From: Arcobacter sp. | GTDB taxonomy: Bacteria > Campylobacterota > Campylobacteria > Campylobacterales > Arcobacteraceae | Assembly (NCBI GenBank): GCA_002869535.1 | Contig: PKUK01000008.1 | Span: forward strand, 240,541-304,540 | Direction of reading: 5' to 3' | DNA length: 64,000 nt | Shown: positions 29,611 through 40,493 of the stretch, in pieces | Layout: each line of letters begins with the position of its first letter | How positions within the stretch are numbered: the first letter of the stretch is position 1 | The notes under the pieces: generated by a model | The model's database searches: none | The model's input: only the letters and a program-made list of their open reading frames with translations | Told to the model about the DNA's origin: nothing | Translations under genes and position numbers: made by a program

Positions 29611-30714
29611 TTAAACATTGAATCTAAAGTGCATCACATCACCATCTTGAACTACATAATCTTTACCTTCAAGCTTAAGCTTTCCAGCCTCTTTACATTT
29701 GGCTTCTCCACCTAAAGAGACAAAATCTTCATAGGCAATAACTTCTGCTTTAATAAACCCTTTTTCAAAGTCATTATGAATCACAGCTGCAGCTTGTGGT
29801 GCTTTTGTATTCTTCTTAATTGTCCAAGCTCTAACCTCTATTTTACCTGCTGTAAAATATGATTGAAGTCCTAATTTATCAAAAGCTTTATGAATAATTT
29901 GCTCTAACCCTGACTCTTCAACACCTAAATCAGTTAAAAACTCTTGTGCCTCATCATCTTCAAGTCCTACTAACTCTTCTTCAATCTTTGCACAAAGAAC
30001 TATTACATCAGCATTTACACTATTTGCATGCTCTTTTAATATATCAACAAATTTATTTCCACCATCAGCTAGTGAATCTTCATCAACATTTGCTCCATAA
30101 ATCACATCTTTATTTGATAAAAATCTAAGCTCTTTATCAAGTGCCATAAAAACTTCATCATCAAGTTTTTCAAAAGTTTTAACAGGATTTAACTCTTCTA
30201 AGTGTTTAAATAGTTCTTCCGCAACTACAAGTGCAGCTGCAGCCAACTTATCAAACTTAGCTTGCTTTTTAAGTCTATCGATTTTTTTCTCTAATTGAGT
30301 AATATCAGCATAAATAAGTTCTGTCTCAATTATCTCAATATCTCTTAAAGGATTTACATCACCTTCCACATGAGTAATATTTCCATCTTCAAAACATCTA
30401 ACCATATGCAAAATCACTTCAACTTCTCTAATGTTTGATAAGAACTGATTACCTAAACCTTCACCCTTAGAAGCTCCTCTTACAAGTCCAGCAATATCAA
30501 CAAAATCAATTGTTGAGTATTGGATTTTATCAGGTATAACTATTTTTGCTAAAGCATCAAGTCTTTTATCAGGTACTGGAACAATCGCTTTGTTTGGTTC
30601 AATAGTACAAAATGGATAATTTTGAGCCTCTGCATTTTGAGCTTTTGTCAAAGCATTAAAAGTTGTTGATTTACCTACATTTGGAAGTCCTACTATTCCT
30701 ACACCTAATCCCAT
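29611..30714 (-). CDS. ychF: Obg-like ATPase YchF
   Basis: A 367-residue translation-associated P-loop NTPase. Motifs are GLPNVGKSTTFNALT (P-loop, residues 9-23), DFVDIAGLVRGASKGEGLGNQFL (G3 region) and the C-terminal TGS domain (RAWTIKKNTKAPQAAAVIHNDFEKGFIKAEV, YVVQDGDVMHFRFNV). YchF prefers ATP to GTP and is linked to ribosome function and oxidative stress response. Length and motifs are standard. It is a single housekeeping gene among sensory genes. Confidence 0.97.
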   Translation of the reverse strand: MGLGVGIVGLPNVGKSTTFNALTKAQNAEAQNYPFCTIEPNKAIVPVPDKRLDALAKIVIPDKIQYSTIDFVDIAGLVRGASKGEGLGNQFLSNIREVEVILHMVRCFEDGNITHVEGDVNPLRDIEIIETELIYADITQLEKKIDRLKKQAKFDKLAAAALVVAEELFKHLEELNPVKTFEKLDDEVFMALDKELRFLSNKDVIYGANVDEDSLADGGNKFVDILKEHANSVNADVIVLCAKIEEELVGLEDDEAQEFLTDLGVEESGLEQIIHKAFDKLGLQSYFTAGKIEVRAWTIKKNTKAPQAAAVIHNDFEKGFIKAEVIAYEDFVSLGGEAKCKEAGKLKLEGKDYVVQDGDVMHFRFNV

Positions 30715-30891
30715 TTTTTACCTTTTATCTTAAATATTTGTTTTTTTATTTAATCGCATTATAAACGATAATGGCAAAGAAGTAGCTAAAGAGCTTTTAT
30801 TTATTAAATAGACTTATTAAAAGTTATAAGCTTTTTAAATAATAACTTTATGTTTATTGTTTAATTTAGTATCTTTTAGTTAATATTTCTT

Positions 30892-32334
30892 ATGAAAGAT
30901 AACAAAAATAATAATGGCGAAATTGATTTTAAATATAGAAAATCAATTTTAAAGACATTGATAATTTCTACTTTACTTATATTTGCTGCATTTGTAATAA
31001 TTGAAAAATATTTTTTAGAAAATGAGTTTAAAAAACAGATATTAAATAGCTTTGGTGTAAGTATCATAAAAAAAGAAAATGAATTAAATAAATTAATATT
31101 TGACACAGAAAATACATTAAAATATATCAGTAATTTAAAAATCTTTAAAGAAGCTGTTGCTAATAACAATTTACAAGAATTAAAAACTCTATTTTTAACA
31201 ATATCTCAAACAAATATTTATTTTATGCAGTTAAGATTTGTCGATAACCAAGGAAAAGAACAACTAAGAGTTGATAGAAGTAGTCTATCAGTTAATCCAA
31301 CCAACGTAACTAAAAATAATCTTCAAGACAAGTCAAATAGAGATTATTTTATAGAATCAAAAAAAATGAGTGATATTTATATTTCAAACCTTGATTTAAA
31401 TATTGAAAATGGACATATTTAGTTTCCATTTAGACCAACATTAAGAATAATTTTACCAGTTTTACAAAATGATAAGTTTGTTGGAGAACTAATAGTAAAT
31501 CTAGAAGTTAATCTATTTTTTGATTCTACACTTTTTAATGTCATGATTTGTGATTCAAATGGAAAAGTAATTTTGCCATTTGATAAAGAAGATAAGACAT
31601 ATAATAGCAGGTTGAATAGTTATTTTCCTGATAGTTTTAGAGATATTTTAATTAAAAAAGAGCATATAGGTGAAAACTATATTTCAAATAAATTTGATAC
31701 AACAATAAAAAATAATGTAATTATAGTCTCAAAATTAAAAGAAGAATATTTTAAAAAATTGCAAAATGACCAATTTAAACTAAGAGTTTTTATTTTCACT
31801 TCATTGATGATATTTATTGCTGTTGTTATCTTTTTTGTATTTAAAAAAATCAATGAAATTTTTTACTTTCACTACAAATCTAAACTAGAAGACAAAGTAA
31901 AATACAGTAACCATGAGTATAAACTTGCTAATAGTTTTTTATCAAAAAATATTGATCCTAAACTAATACTTTCTCAGGCTTCTACAAGTATGATTCTTAC
32001 AGATGACAAGGTAAATATTTTATATGTAAACAACTCTTTTACAGAACTTTTTGAATATACACAAGAAGAAGTTTTAGGTAAAAACCCTGGGTTTTTAAGA
32101 AATGAGGATTTAGAACAAAAAGGTATAACCATATTAAAAAATGCAATTGAAAACGATAAAAGTACAACTGTAGTTTTAAGAAATTATACAAAAAGTAATA
32201 AACTAAAATATATTGAGCTATCAATTTCTCCAATCTTTGATGAGAAAAATGATACAATAATTTATTATTTAGGTATTCAAAAAGATGTTACAAAAGAACA
32301 AAAAATATTAAGAGAATTAAGAAGAATATTTTAA
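30892..32334 (+). pseudogene. Membrane PAS sensor protein, interrupted by an in-frame TAG
   Basis: The frame stops at TAG 31420-31422 (codon 177) and continues in frame to 32334, about 480 residues in all. Before the stop are a membrane helix (TLIISTLLIFAAFVII) and most of an extracytoplasmic Cache-like domain (LRFVDNQGKEQLRVDR, NRDYFIESKKM). After it come the rest of that domain (FRPTLRIILPVL, VGELIVNLE), a second helix and a PAS domain (TSMILTDDKVNILYVNNSFTELF, GKNPGFLR). ENGHI-stop-FPFRP suggests GAG, AAG or CAG to TAG. No output domain is encoded; the CheB-CheR-kinase fusion begins eight bases later and may be its partner. Confidence 0.82.
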
Positions 32335-32342
32335 GGGTTATT

Positions 32343-35300
32343 ATGAATTATAAAGATGTATTTATTGTAGGCATTGGAGCCAGTGCTGGTGGATTTGAAG
32401 CTTTACAAAAATTTTTATCAAAAATCCAAATGGATGATAGAATATCTTATGTAATTTGCCAACATTTAGATGCCAAAAAACCTACCTTACTAGGTGAACT
32501 TTTAAGTAAATTTTCTGGATTTAATATATCTGCTATCTCTGAAAAAGAAGAGATCAAGGGCAATCATATATATTACTGTCCACCTGATAAAAATTTAATT
32601 GTACAAGATGGTAAATTTTTATTTTATGAACCTACAAAAAACATACATTCCCCTAAACCATCAATTGACATTTTTTTTAAATCACTTGCTCAAGAAAAAA
32701 AAGAAAAAGCTATTGGTATTATTTTAAGTGGAACGGGAAGTGATGGCACAGAAGGTATAATTGAAATTGAAAAAAATGGTGGTATTGCTTTAGCTGAAGA
32801 TGAAGCTGCAAAATACTTTTCTATGCCAAAATCAGCAATAGACTCTGGTAAAGTATTAGTAGCTCTACCTCCAGAACTTTTAGCTGATGGAATAATAAAC
32901 CTAATAGAAGATAGAAAGTATTTTGATAAATACTTTGAAATAGAAGACTCCCTAGAAAAAATATTTAGCATCTTAAAAGACGAAACTTTTGTAGACTTTA
33001 GTTCTTATAAAAATGCTACGGTTACAAGAAGAATAAAAAAAAGAATTGTTGAAAAAAAAGCTGAAGGTGTCAATGAATATATAAAAATTCTACAAAGTGA
33101 TGCAGATGAAGTTACTAAATTAAAAGATGAACTTCTTATAATAGTAACATCATTTTTTAGAGATGAAGATGCTTTTGTGGAGTTAAAAAAACAATTAACC
33201 TCACTCATTGAAAAAAAACTAGATAATAATATTAGAATTTGGGTCACAGCCTGTGCAACAGGAGAAGAAGCATACTCAATTGCCATGATAATTAGTGATA
33301 TTCTAGAAGAGCATAATAAAGTAAAAAAAGTAACTATATTTGCAACAGATGTTAGTGATAAAGTTATAAATGAATCTAGAAATAGAGTATTTAAAGCTGA
33401 TGAACTGCATGGAGTACGCAAAAGCCATATAGATAAATATTTCGAAAAAACTCAAAAATCATATAAAGTAAATAAAAAAATTAGAGATATGATTGTCTTT
33501 TCTAAACATGATATAATAAAAGATCCACCATTTTTAAACCTTGATATGATAAGTTGTAGAAATTTATTAATTTATTTTAATAATGAATTACAAAAAAGAA
33601 TTTTGAGTATATTTTATTATTCACTAAGATATGAAAGTTTGTTATTTCTAGGTAAAAGCGAAACTATTGGAACCTTAACTTCTCTATTTTCAGTTATAAG
33701 TAATAAATCTAAAATATATAAAAAACTTAATGACCTGGCAAAAGTTGACCTTGAAACATTAACCTATGGAAAAAGAAATTCAACCTTTGCCAAAGATAGA
33801 TACATAAATAATCAAGCTACTAATTTAATTGATATTGATATTTCAATTAATAAATCAATAAGTAATAGGTTTATACAAAATGGTATAGTAGTAGATGGAA
33901 CTAGTTATAATATTCTTTTTTATAAAGGTGACTGCAAAGAGTTTTTACACCATCCTCAAGGTGTTCATACCAATGAGTTATTTAGATTAGTTGTAGATTT
34001 TCTAAGATTAGATGTAAGGGCAACAATTAGTGAAGCAAAAAAAACAGGTTCTTATGTATCTTCAAAAAAAATAAGAATTTTGCCAATCTCAGAGCCTAAA
34101 GAGTATGTAATAATCAATGTATACCCACTAGAGAAAAATAAATTAGGAGAAGATACATATTTTGTTTCTTTTGACAAAATAACAGATACAAAGTCAAGTG
34201 TCAGTGAAGATAAATATGACCCAATCGATTTTAATGACACAGATATGAATGTACTTGAAGATGAATTATTAACATTAAAAGAGAGACTTCAAATAACTAT
34301 TGAAGAGTTAGAAACATCAAATGAAGAACTACAAAGTACTAATGAAGAACTACAAAGCACTAATGAAGAACTACAAAGCACAAATGAAGAGCTTGAGACA
34401 AGTAATGAAGAACTACAAAGTACTAATGAAGAGTTACAAGCAGTAAATGATGAGCTAAATACTTCAAATATAGAATTAGATTTTGCAAATAATGCCTTTA
34501 ATAATGTATTGGCAAATCTAGGTGCACACGTAGTAATACTTGATGACAAATTAAATATTGTAAAATATACAGCTGGAATTGCTGACTTCTTTGATTTATC
34601 TACAAATGATGAGGAGAGTTTTTCAAATGTATTATTAAATTCTAATATTGAACTACCAAATTTATTAGAAAACATTAAAAAGTGTTTAAACTATGATTTT
34701 GAAACTGGTTATGATGTTACATATAAAAAAAGAAATTATTATTTTAGTATCAAAAGAATAAATTTACCCATGAGTGAAGATAAAAGTAATAAAGCTATTG
34801 TACTTAGTTTTGTGGATAAAACTGAATTTATTGAACAAGATAAAATAATTTTCCAACAAGCAAAACTTGTATCAATGGGAGAGATGATTGGAAATATATC
34901 GCACCAATGGAGACAACCATTGAGTGTAATTACCACCGTTGCAAGTGGTATAAAATTGGAAGCTGAATACAAAACCTTAGCACTTACATCTATAGATGAA
35001 AATATGAATGTGATTTTAGACCAAGCTAAATACTTATCTAAAACTATTGATAACTTTAGAGATTTCATCAAAGAGAGTAAAGACTTTGGAAAAACAAATA
35101 TTAAAAGAGTTGTTAATGAAACAATCAATTTAGTTGAAGCTTCCTTAAGAAACAATTTTATTACTTTGGTTATACATATTGATGACAACCTAGAAATAGA
35201 TGGTTCCACAAATGAACTTATTGAAGCTATGATAAACATAGTTAACAATAGTAAAGATGCTCTAAAAGAAAAAATTAAAAATGAAGATGATAAATTTATT

Positions 35301-35576
35301 TTTATCAATACAAAAAAACTTTCACCAAATTCAATTGAATTAAAAATTACAGATACAGCTGGTGGAATAGATGAAAAAATAATTAATAGAATACAAGAGC
35401 CTTATTTTACAACAAAACATGAGTCTGTAGGAACAGGACTAGGCCTCTCAATTGCAAATAAGATAATACAAGAAAGACATCATGGAAAGATAAATATTTA
35501 TAATGATGAATTTGAATATAACTCTAAACATTATAAAGGCTTAACAACTAGTATAACTTTTGAAATTAATAAATAG
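32343..35576 (+). CDS. CheB-CheR-PAS-histidine kinase fusion
   Basis: A 1077-residue soluble protein in four parts. Residues 1-190 form a CheB methylesterase without receiver (Ser in [11 protein letters not shown], His in VICQHLDAK, Asp in [10 protein letters not shown]). Residues about 205-465 form a CheR methyltransferase ([28 protein letters not shown]). A coiled coil at about 640-710 is built of seven-residue repeats (STNEELQ). A PAS domain follows, then a kinase core ([41 protein letters not shown]). Such fusions occur widely and probably link receptor methylation to phosphorylation. It follows the PAS sensor gene by eight bases. Confidence 0.93.
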   Translation: MNYKDVFIVGIGASAGGFEALQKFLSKIQMDDRISYVICQHLDAKKPTLLGELLSKFSGFNISAISEKEEIKGNHIYYCPPDKNLIVQDGKFLFYEPTKNIHSPKPSIDIFFKSLAQEKKEKAIGIILSGTGSDGTEGIIEIEKNGGIALAEDEAAKYFSMPKSAIDSGKVLVALPPELLADGIINLIEDRKYFDKYFEIEDSLEKIFSILKDETFVDFSSYKNATVTRRIKKRIVEKKAEGVNEYIKILQSDADEVTKLKDELLIIVTSFFRDEDAFVELKKQLTSLIEKKLDNNIRIWVTACATGEEAYSIAMIISDILEEHNKVKKVTIFATDVSDKVINESRNRVFKADELHGVRKSHIDKYFEKTQKSYKVNKKIRDMIVFSKHDIIKDPPFLNLDMISCRNLLIYFNNELQKRILSIFYYSLRYESLLFLGKSETIGTLTSLFSVISNKSKIYKKLNDLAKVDLETLTYGKRNSTFAKDRYINNQATNLIDIDISINKSISNRFIQNGIVVDGTSYNILFYKGDCKEFLHHPQGVHTNELFRLVVDFLRLDVRATISEAKKTGSYVSSKKIRILPISEPKEYVIINVYPLEKNKLGEDTYFVSFDKITDTKSSVSEDKYDPIDFNDTDMNVLEDELLTLKERLQITIEELETSNEELQSTNEELQSTNEELQSTNEELETSNEELQSTNEELQAVNDELNTSNIELDFANNAFNNVLANLGAHVVILDDKLNIVKYTAGIADFFDLSTNDEESFSNVLLNSNIELPNLLENIKKCLNYDFETGYDVTYKKRNYYFSIKRINLPMSEDKSNKAIVLSFVDKTEFIEQDKIIFQQAKLVSMGEMIGNISHQWRQPLSVITTVASGIKLEAEYKTLALTSIDENMNVILDQAKYLSKTIDNFRDFIKESKDFGKTNIKRVVNETINLVEASLRNNFITLVIHIDDNLEIDGSTNELIEAMINIVNNSKDALKEKIKNEDDKFIFINTKKLSPNSIELKITDTAGGIDEKIINRIQEPYFTTKHESVGTGLGLSIANKIIQERHHGKINIYNDEFEYNSKHYKGLTTSITFEINK

Positions 35577-35664
35577 TTTTCTTAATTTTGCAAAATAGTC
35601 ACACTTTAATTTTATATTAGATAGAATAGAAATAATTTTAATATACTATTAAATTAGGAATACA

Positions 35665-37611
35665 ATGAAAATTTTGGATAACGAAAAATATATCTTAAAT
35701 ATAATCAAATATGGGGCAATAGTTGCTGTTGTCATCTTTTCACTCATAATAACTAACATTTTTATAGAACAAAAAAAACAAGACTTAAATAGTGACATTC
35801 AAACTTTAAAAAAGAATTATCTTAATCAAAATAAAATAATAATAAAAAAAGAGATTTATAATGTCATAGATTTGATTAATGGTGAAATTAAAAAATCAGA
35901 AGAGAGTCTAAAAAAATCCATAAAAAAGAAAGTATACGAAGCATATAAAGTGGCAAATAGTCTTTATCAAGGTGAATCAAAAGATTTAAATGACAATGGA
36001 CACTACCATTCTAAAAAACATATATTAGAAACAATTAAACGTGCCCTAACAGGAATGTCATATAACAATGATAGAGGTTACTTTTTCATGGATGATGTAA
36101 ATGGAGTAAAAATATTACAACCTTTTAATAAAGCCTTTGAAGGTAAAAATATGATGGAATTTGAAGATGCAAAGGGATATAAATTTGTAAAAAAGATTTC
36201 ACAAACAATAAAAGATAAAACTGAGGCCTATGATAAGTATTATTGGTACAAGCCAAATGATAAAACTAAAGTCTATGAAAAAATTAGTTTTTATAAATAT
36301 TTTGCTCCATATAATGCAGTTATAGGTACAGGTGAATATGTAGTTGACTTTGAGCAAGAATTAAAAGAGAAAATTTTAGATTGGATAAAAAAGATAAGAT
36401 ATGGGGATAATGGTTATATTTTTATTTATGATAAAAATGGTGTGTGTTTATCTCATATTGTAGAAGAGAATATTGGGAAAAATAGACTTAATATACAAGA
36501 CAAAAATAAGAACTATCCAATTAATGATATTATTACTTTTGCAAAAGAGAAAAAAGAGGGGTATATTAATTATCTATCTACTTTCAATAATAACATGCGC
36601 TCATCAAATAAAATTTCTTATGTTGAACTTTTTGAAAAATGGGACTGGGTCATAGGAACTGGTTTTTACTTAGATGGCTTAAGCAAAGATATAAAACAAA
36701 GAGAAAAAGAACTTGTAAAAAATAATGAATCAGTAATAAATAAGATTTTAAGAATTAGCATACTTGTTACAATTTTACTTGTTGCCATATCTTTTTATAT
36801 TTCAAATATAATCTCAAAAAGGTTTACTCAATATAAAAATAATATACAAGAAGAGATAAACAAAACTATTGAAAAAGAAAAACTTCTAGTTCAACAATCA
36901 AGAATGGCTGTTATGGGAGAAATGATAGGAAATATTGCTCACCAATGGAAACAACCTCTAAGTTTAATTAGTATGTCAAATACTCTAGTTAAATTAAATA
37001 AAGAACAGGAAGGTTTAAATACACAAGAAGAGATAAATGAAGCTATTGAAAATATTGATAATTCGGTTATTCACTTATCTACTACCATAGATGATTTTAG
37101 AAATTTCTTTGACCCTCATAAGAAAAAAACACTATTTAGTACAGAAACTATTTTGGAAAAGACTTTTAAACTAATAAATTCAGAGTTTAAAACTAGCAAT
37201 ATAGAGATTATTAAAAATATTGACAGCATTAAGATTTCTGGCTATCAAAATGAGCTATTACAAGTTCTTATCAATATCATTAAAAATGCAAAAGATGAGT
37301 TTCTAAAAAAAGATACTAATAATAAACAGTACTTATTTATAGATACATATAAAGAAAATAATAATGTATATATAAAAATTAGAGATAATGTCGGTGGTAT
37401 TCCAGAGGATATTATAAATGAAATATTTACTCCATATTTCACAACAAAAAAAGATAGTGATGGAACAGGAATAGGTCTTTACATGAGTAGACAAATAATT
37501 GAAAATATGGATGGTAAACTTGAAGTTGCAAATGTAGATTTTGAATATAAAAATCAACAATTCAAAGGTGCAGAGTTCCAAATAATTTTGCCAATAGATA
37601 GTGAAAACTAA
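35665..37611 (+). CDS. Double-Cache sensor histidine kinase, intact paralogue
   Basis: A 648-residue kinase closely similar to the broken one at 22831-24774 (the N-termini share EK-x-ILNIIKYGAIV). It has helix 1 near residues 15-35, two Cache modules (RGYFFMDDVNGV, NAVIGTGEYVVDFE; NGYIFIYDKNGV, WDWVIGTGFYLDG), helix 2 (ILVTILLVAISFYISNII) and a kinase core with phospho-His in IAHQWKQPLSLIS, INIIKNAKDEF, DNVGGIP and GTGIGLYMS. GGAATAC precedes the ATG. The intact frame makes it the reference for judging the damaged paralogue. Confidence 0.93.
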   Translation: MKILDNEKYILNIIKYGAIVAVVIFSLIITNIFIEQKKQDLNSDIQTLKKNYLNQNKIIIKKEIYNVIDLINGEIKKSEESLKKSIKKKVYEAYKVANSLYQGESKDLNDNGHYHSKKHILETIKRALTGMSYNNDRGYFFMDDVNGVKILQPFNKAFEGKNMMEFEDAKGYKFVKKISQTIKDKTEAYDKYYWYKPNDKTKVYEKISFYKYFAPYNAVIGTGEYVVDFEQELKEKILDWIKKIRYGDNGYIFIYDKNGVCLSHIVEENIGKNRLNIQDKNKNYPINDIITFAKEKKEGYINYLSTFNNNMRSSNKISYVELFEKWDWVIGTGFYLDGLSKDIKQREKELVKNNESVINKILRISILVTILLVAISFYISNIISKRFTQYKNNIQEEINKTIEKEKLLVQQSRMAVMGEMIGNIAHQWKQPLSLISMSNTLVKLNKEQEGLNTQEEINEAIENIDNSVIHLSTTIDDFRNFFDPHKKKTLFSTETILEKTFKLINSEFKTSNIEIIKNIDSIKISGYQNELLQVLINIIKNAKDEFLKKDTNNKQYLFIDTYKENNNVYIKIRDNVGGIPEDIINEIFTPYFTTKKDSDGTGIGLYMSRQIIENMDGKLEVANVDFEYKNQQFKGAEFQIILPIDSEN

Positions 37612-37705
37612 TCAATAAATTATAAAACTTGTCTTAATAAATTGTTAAGTTATTTTTAAATAACTTATGTTATCTTTGATTCTAACCTAGAAAAAAGGAT
37701 AAATA

Positions 37706-38203
37706 ATGAAAAAAATGTTTGAAATATTTATCACCATTATCTATTTTGGATTTGCATTAATATTAGCAGGAATATCATTTTGTATTTTGTGGTGGTCTAC
37801 AAATGAAGTACTATATGCAGTAGATAACTATATAGGTAAAGATAAATTTATTCTTGTGATGCTTCAATCTGTTAGTACCACAATTATTTCTATTGCCATT
37901 TTAGATATTGCAAAATATTTTATTGAAGAAGAAGTGTTTAGAAATAAAGAGCTAAGAGAAGTAAAGGAAGCAAGAAGAACCCTTACTAAAATAATGACAA
38001 TTATTGCTATTGCTGTTAGTGTTGAAGGTTTAGTTTATATCTTCAAAGCTGGAACAAAAGACGTAACACTGCTAATCTATCCATCTGCCTTAATATTAAC
38101 TGCTATATTTGCTATAATAGGACTTGGGATATACCAAAAATTAACTCATAACTTAGAAGAGACAAAAGAGGTATCATGGAAACAAAATATAATGAAATCA
38201 TAG
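37706..38203 (+). CDS. Four-helix membrane protein of the amidoligase operon
   Basis: A 165-residue inner-membrane protein of unknown function. Helices are visible at about residues 8-30 (IYFGFALILAGISFCILWW), 47-68 (FILVMLQSVSTTIISIAIL), 92-113 (LTKIMTIIAIAVSVEGLVYI) and 120-142 (VTLLIYPSALILTAIFAIIG). A charged loop (FIEEEVFRNKELREVKEARR) separates the second and third. Its 3' end overlaps the amidoligase start by 28 bases, so the two are probably co-translated. Its job is inferred only from that: perhaps anchoring or export for the modifying enzymes. Confidence 0.75.
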   Translation: MKKMFEIFITIIYFGFALILAGISFCILWWSTNEVLYAVDNYIGKDKFILVMLQSVSTTIISIAILDIAKYFIEEEVFRNKELREVKEARRTLTKIMTIIAIAVSVEGLVYIFKAGTKDVTLLIYPSALILTAIFAIIGLGIYQKLTHNLEETKEVSWKQNIMKS

Positions 38204-39195
38204 AAAAAAAGTATCTTTCTAGACTATATTTAAATAAAAAAAACAAACCAAGACATCTTGGTATTGAAATAGAGTATTCAAATCTTTCTTTAGAAAGAAG
38301 TGCCAAGATTGTATCTCAATTGTTTGGTGGAGACTTAAAAAAAGTTACAAAATATGAACTATTGTTAAAAGATACGAAGTATGGGGATTTTAAATTTGAA
38401 CTTGATGCACAGTTACTTCAAAAAATGCAAAGTGACAATCTTTTTGATAAACTTAGCAAAATCATAGGAAATGTTTCCCATGATATAGATGATATAGTAG
38501 ATAAAACATCTAAGAGATTTGTACCATTTGAAATAGCTGCACCTCCTATACCCATTGAAAATATTCATGATGCAGATATAATGGTTGAACAGCTAAGGTT
38601 AAATGGTGCTTTAGGAACAACACATACCCTCTATTATGCTTTTGGAGTTCATTTTAATATAGAACCACCAAGCCAAGATATAGAAGATGTACTTAAACTT
38701 TTTAAATCATTTTTACTAATCCAAAAATGGATAGAAATACAAAGTGAAGTTGACATTGCTAGAAAAATATCACCTTATATAAATGATTTTCCAAAAGAGT
38801 ATATTAAAAAAATAATAGACTTAGATTACAAACCCACGCAAGAAGAGTTTTTAGAAGATTATATTAAAGATAATCCAACTAGAAATCGTATTTTAGATAT
38901 GTTACCCCAACTAGCTTTTTGGGATGAAAAAAAAGTAAGAGGATATCTTCCAAACGAAAAAATTAACCCAAGACCAACCTATCATTATAGATTACCAAAC
39001 TCAAAAGTAAATCTTTTTAGATGGAATCTTTCTCAAGAGTTTCAACTTTGGGTTATAGTTGAACTTCTTGCAAATAATGAAGAGATATTTGAAAAAATGA
39101 GTAAAGAGTTTTTAATACAACTTGATTCACCTTTATTTAACAAAAATGAATGGATAGACCAATGTCACAGCCATATACTAGACCTCTTATCATAA
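38176..39195 (+). CDS. Putative amidoligase (Amidoligase_2 type)
   Basis: A 339-residue protein with features of the glutamine-synthetase-fold amidoligase family: HLGIEIEYSNL near residue 25 matching the G-x-E-x-E metal motif, FELDAQLLQ near residue 72, EIAAPPIPIENI near residue 118 and LGTTHTLYYAFGVHFNIEPP near residue 150, with the expected histidine and asparagine. The family is predicted to use ATP to form amide or peptide bonds; its substrates are mostly unknown. It overlaps both its neighbours, a membrane protein and a class I glutamine amidotransferase, a partnership reported for this family. Target unknown. Confidence 0.82.
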   Translation: METKYNEIIEKKYLSRLYLNKKNKPRHLGIEIEYSNLSLERSAKIVSQLFGGDLKKVTKYELLLKDTKYGDFKFELDAQLLQKMQSDNLFDKLSKIIGNVSHDIDDIVDKTSKRFVPFEIAAPPIPIENIHDADIMVEQLRLNGALGTTHTLYYAFGVHFNIEPPSQDIEDVLKLFKSFLLIQKWIEIQSEVDIARKISPYINDFPKEYIKKIIDLDYKPTQEEFLEDYIKDNPTRNRILDMLPQLAFWDEKKVRGYLPNEKINPRPTYHYRLPNSKVNLFRWNLSQEFQLWVIVELLANNEEIFEKMSKEFLIQLDSPLFNKNEWIDQCHSHILDLLS

Positions 39196-39845
39196 TCACA
39201 GGTCCTAAAAAAGGATTTATATCTAGATTTTTTATTATGTTTTCACTTTTCTTATGTGGAGCACGTAGTAAAATAATCACTCCAAATGTTCCTTATGATG
39301 ACTGGGAAATGGATGGATTATTAATTAGTGGAGGCAATGACTTATATAATGCTTTCATAGAAGAAGAGAGTTGCAAAATAGAAGATGTAATTACTTATCA
39401 AAGAGATGTATTAGAGTACAAACTTTTAAATAAAGCCGTAGAAGAGAACAAGCCTGTTTTTGGCATATGTAGAGGTCATCAACTAATAAATATATTTTTT
39501 GGTGGAGAACTTTTTAAAGATGTAAGAAAGGATGGCTATAGATATAAGTATACACCTTTGCCTTGGAAAAATATAACCATAAAAAAAGGTGGTGTTTTAG
39601 AAGCTTGTTTAGAAAGTACAACTATAAAAATAAATACCTTACACCACCAAGCTGTAAAAAAAACACCTGCCTCATTTAAAATAGAAGCAATGGATGAATA
39701 TGATATTATTCAATCCATATCAAAAAAAGATGAAAAGAATTTGATATTTGGTGTGCAATGGCACCCTGAATATCTTTTTTATAAAAAGAATCATAGAAAA
39801 ATATTTAAAGCATTTGTAAACGAAGTTAAAGCAAATATGAAATAA
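39150..39845 (+). CDS. Class I glutamine amidotransferase (peptidase C26-like)
   Basis: A 231-residue protein of the gamma-glutamyl hydrolase/PuuD type. The catalytic cysteine is in VFGICRGHQLINIFFGG near residue 105 and the His-Glu pair in FGVQWHPEYLF near residue 205; GLLISGGNDLY supplies the usual glycine turn. It overlaps the amidoligase gene by 46 bases, or by 34 if the ATG at 39162 is used. It may release ammonia for the amidoligase or hydrolyse the gamma-glutamyl-type bond that enzyme makes; the sequence does not decide between these. Confidence 0.88.
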   Translation: MDRPMSQPYTRPLIIITGPKKGFISRFFIMFSLFLCGARSKIITPNVPYDDWEMDGLLISGGNDLYNAFIEEESCKIEDVITYQRDVLEYKLLNKAVEENKPVFGICRGHQLINIFFGGELFKDVRKDGYRYKYTPLPWKNITIKKGGVLEACLESTTIKINTLHHQAVKKTPASFKIEAMDEYDIIQSISKKDEKNLIFGVQWHPEYLFYKKNHRKIFKAFVNEVKANMK

Positions 39846-39955
39846 CCAACACTAATTCTCTCTTTAAGATTTTATTAGATTTTTATATTGCTTTTGTTTA
39901 TTATATGCACTAAAGTTTTACTTGATATATTTTAAAAAATATTATAAGGATTTAT

Positions 39956-40465
39956 ATGTCAAAAATTGGAATATTGGTTGCAAGTGCAAACAACAACAGA
40001 AAACTTGGAGATAAACTTAAAGAGTTAGCAACAATACAAAACGTTGAAACAGAAGTTATTAATTTAGTAGATTTAAATCTACCATTATATAGTACAGTAG
40101 AAGAAGAAAAAAATGGCATACCAGATACGGCAAAAGAGTTAGCAGAGAAAATCTTAGCACTTAAGGCTTTTATTATTGTAGCTCCTGAGTATAATGGAGT
40201 TATGCCACCAGTTCTTAATAATGCTATGGCTTGGACATCAAGAGCAACTGAGTCTTGGAGAGATGCTTTCAATGAGAAGATTGTAGGTTTAGCAACACAT
40301 AGTGGTGGAGGTGGACAAAAAGGTCTTCAAGCTATGAGAATCCAATTTCAACACTTAGGTGCAAATATTCTAGCAAGAGAATTACTAACAACCTATGAAA
40401 AACCACTAAGTGAAGATAGCGCTAAGATTATGATTAATCAGCTAGTAAAACTTTCAAGAGTATAA
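39956..40465 (+). CDS. NADPH-dependent FMN reductase family protein
   Basis: A 169-residue flavodoxin-like oxidoreductase. The phosphate loop is LVASANNNRKLGDKL near residue 5, the aromatic FMN loop region is APEYNGVMPPVLNNAMAWTSR near residue 80, and HSGGGGQKGLQAMR near residue 116 completes the FMN site. The group reduces FMN, quinones or azo compounds with NAD(P)H. It is probably monocistronic, with AAGGA upstream of the start and a hairpin after the stop. Confidence 0.88.
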   Translation: MSKIGILVASANNNRKLGDKLKELATIQNVETEVINLVDLNLPLYSTVEEEKNGIPDTAKELAEKILALKAFIIVAPEYNGVMPPVLNNAMAWTSRATESWRDAFNEKIVGLATHSGGGGQKGLQAMRIQFQHLGANILARELLTTYEKPLSEDSAKIMINQLVKLSRV

Positions 40466-40470
40466 ACATC

Positions 40471-40491
40471 TGGCAAAGTTTTACTTTGCCA
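40471..40491. terminator. Bidirectional terminator
   Basis: TGGCAAAG and CTTTGCCA form an eight-base stem with a five-base loop between the convergent FMN reductase and fhs genes. It is the most GC-rich spot in the interval and fits a shared terminator. Confidence 0.75.
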
Positions 40492-40493
40492 TC

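Noticed and set aside
34318-34446. CRISPR array
   Set aside because: The repeats are contiguous, have no spacers and encode a coiled coil in frame.
34289-34675. Antisense 128-codon frame as a serine-rich protein
   Set aside because: It is the reverse of the repeated coiled-coil codons and has no independent support.
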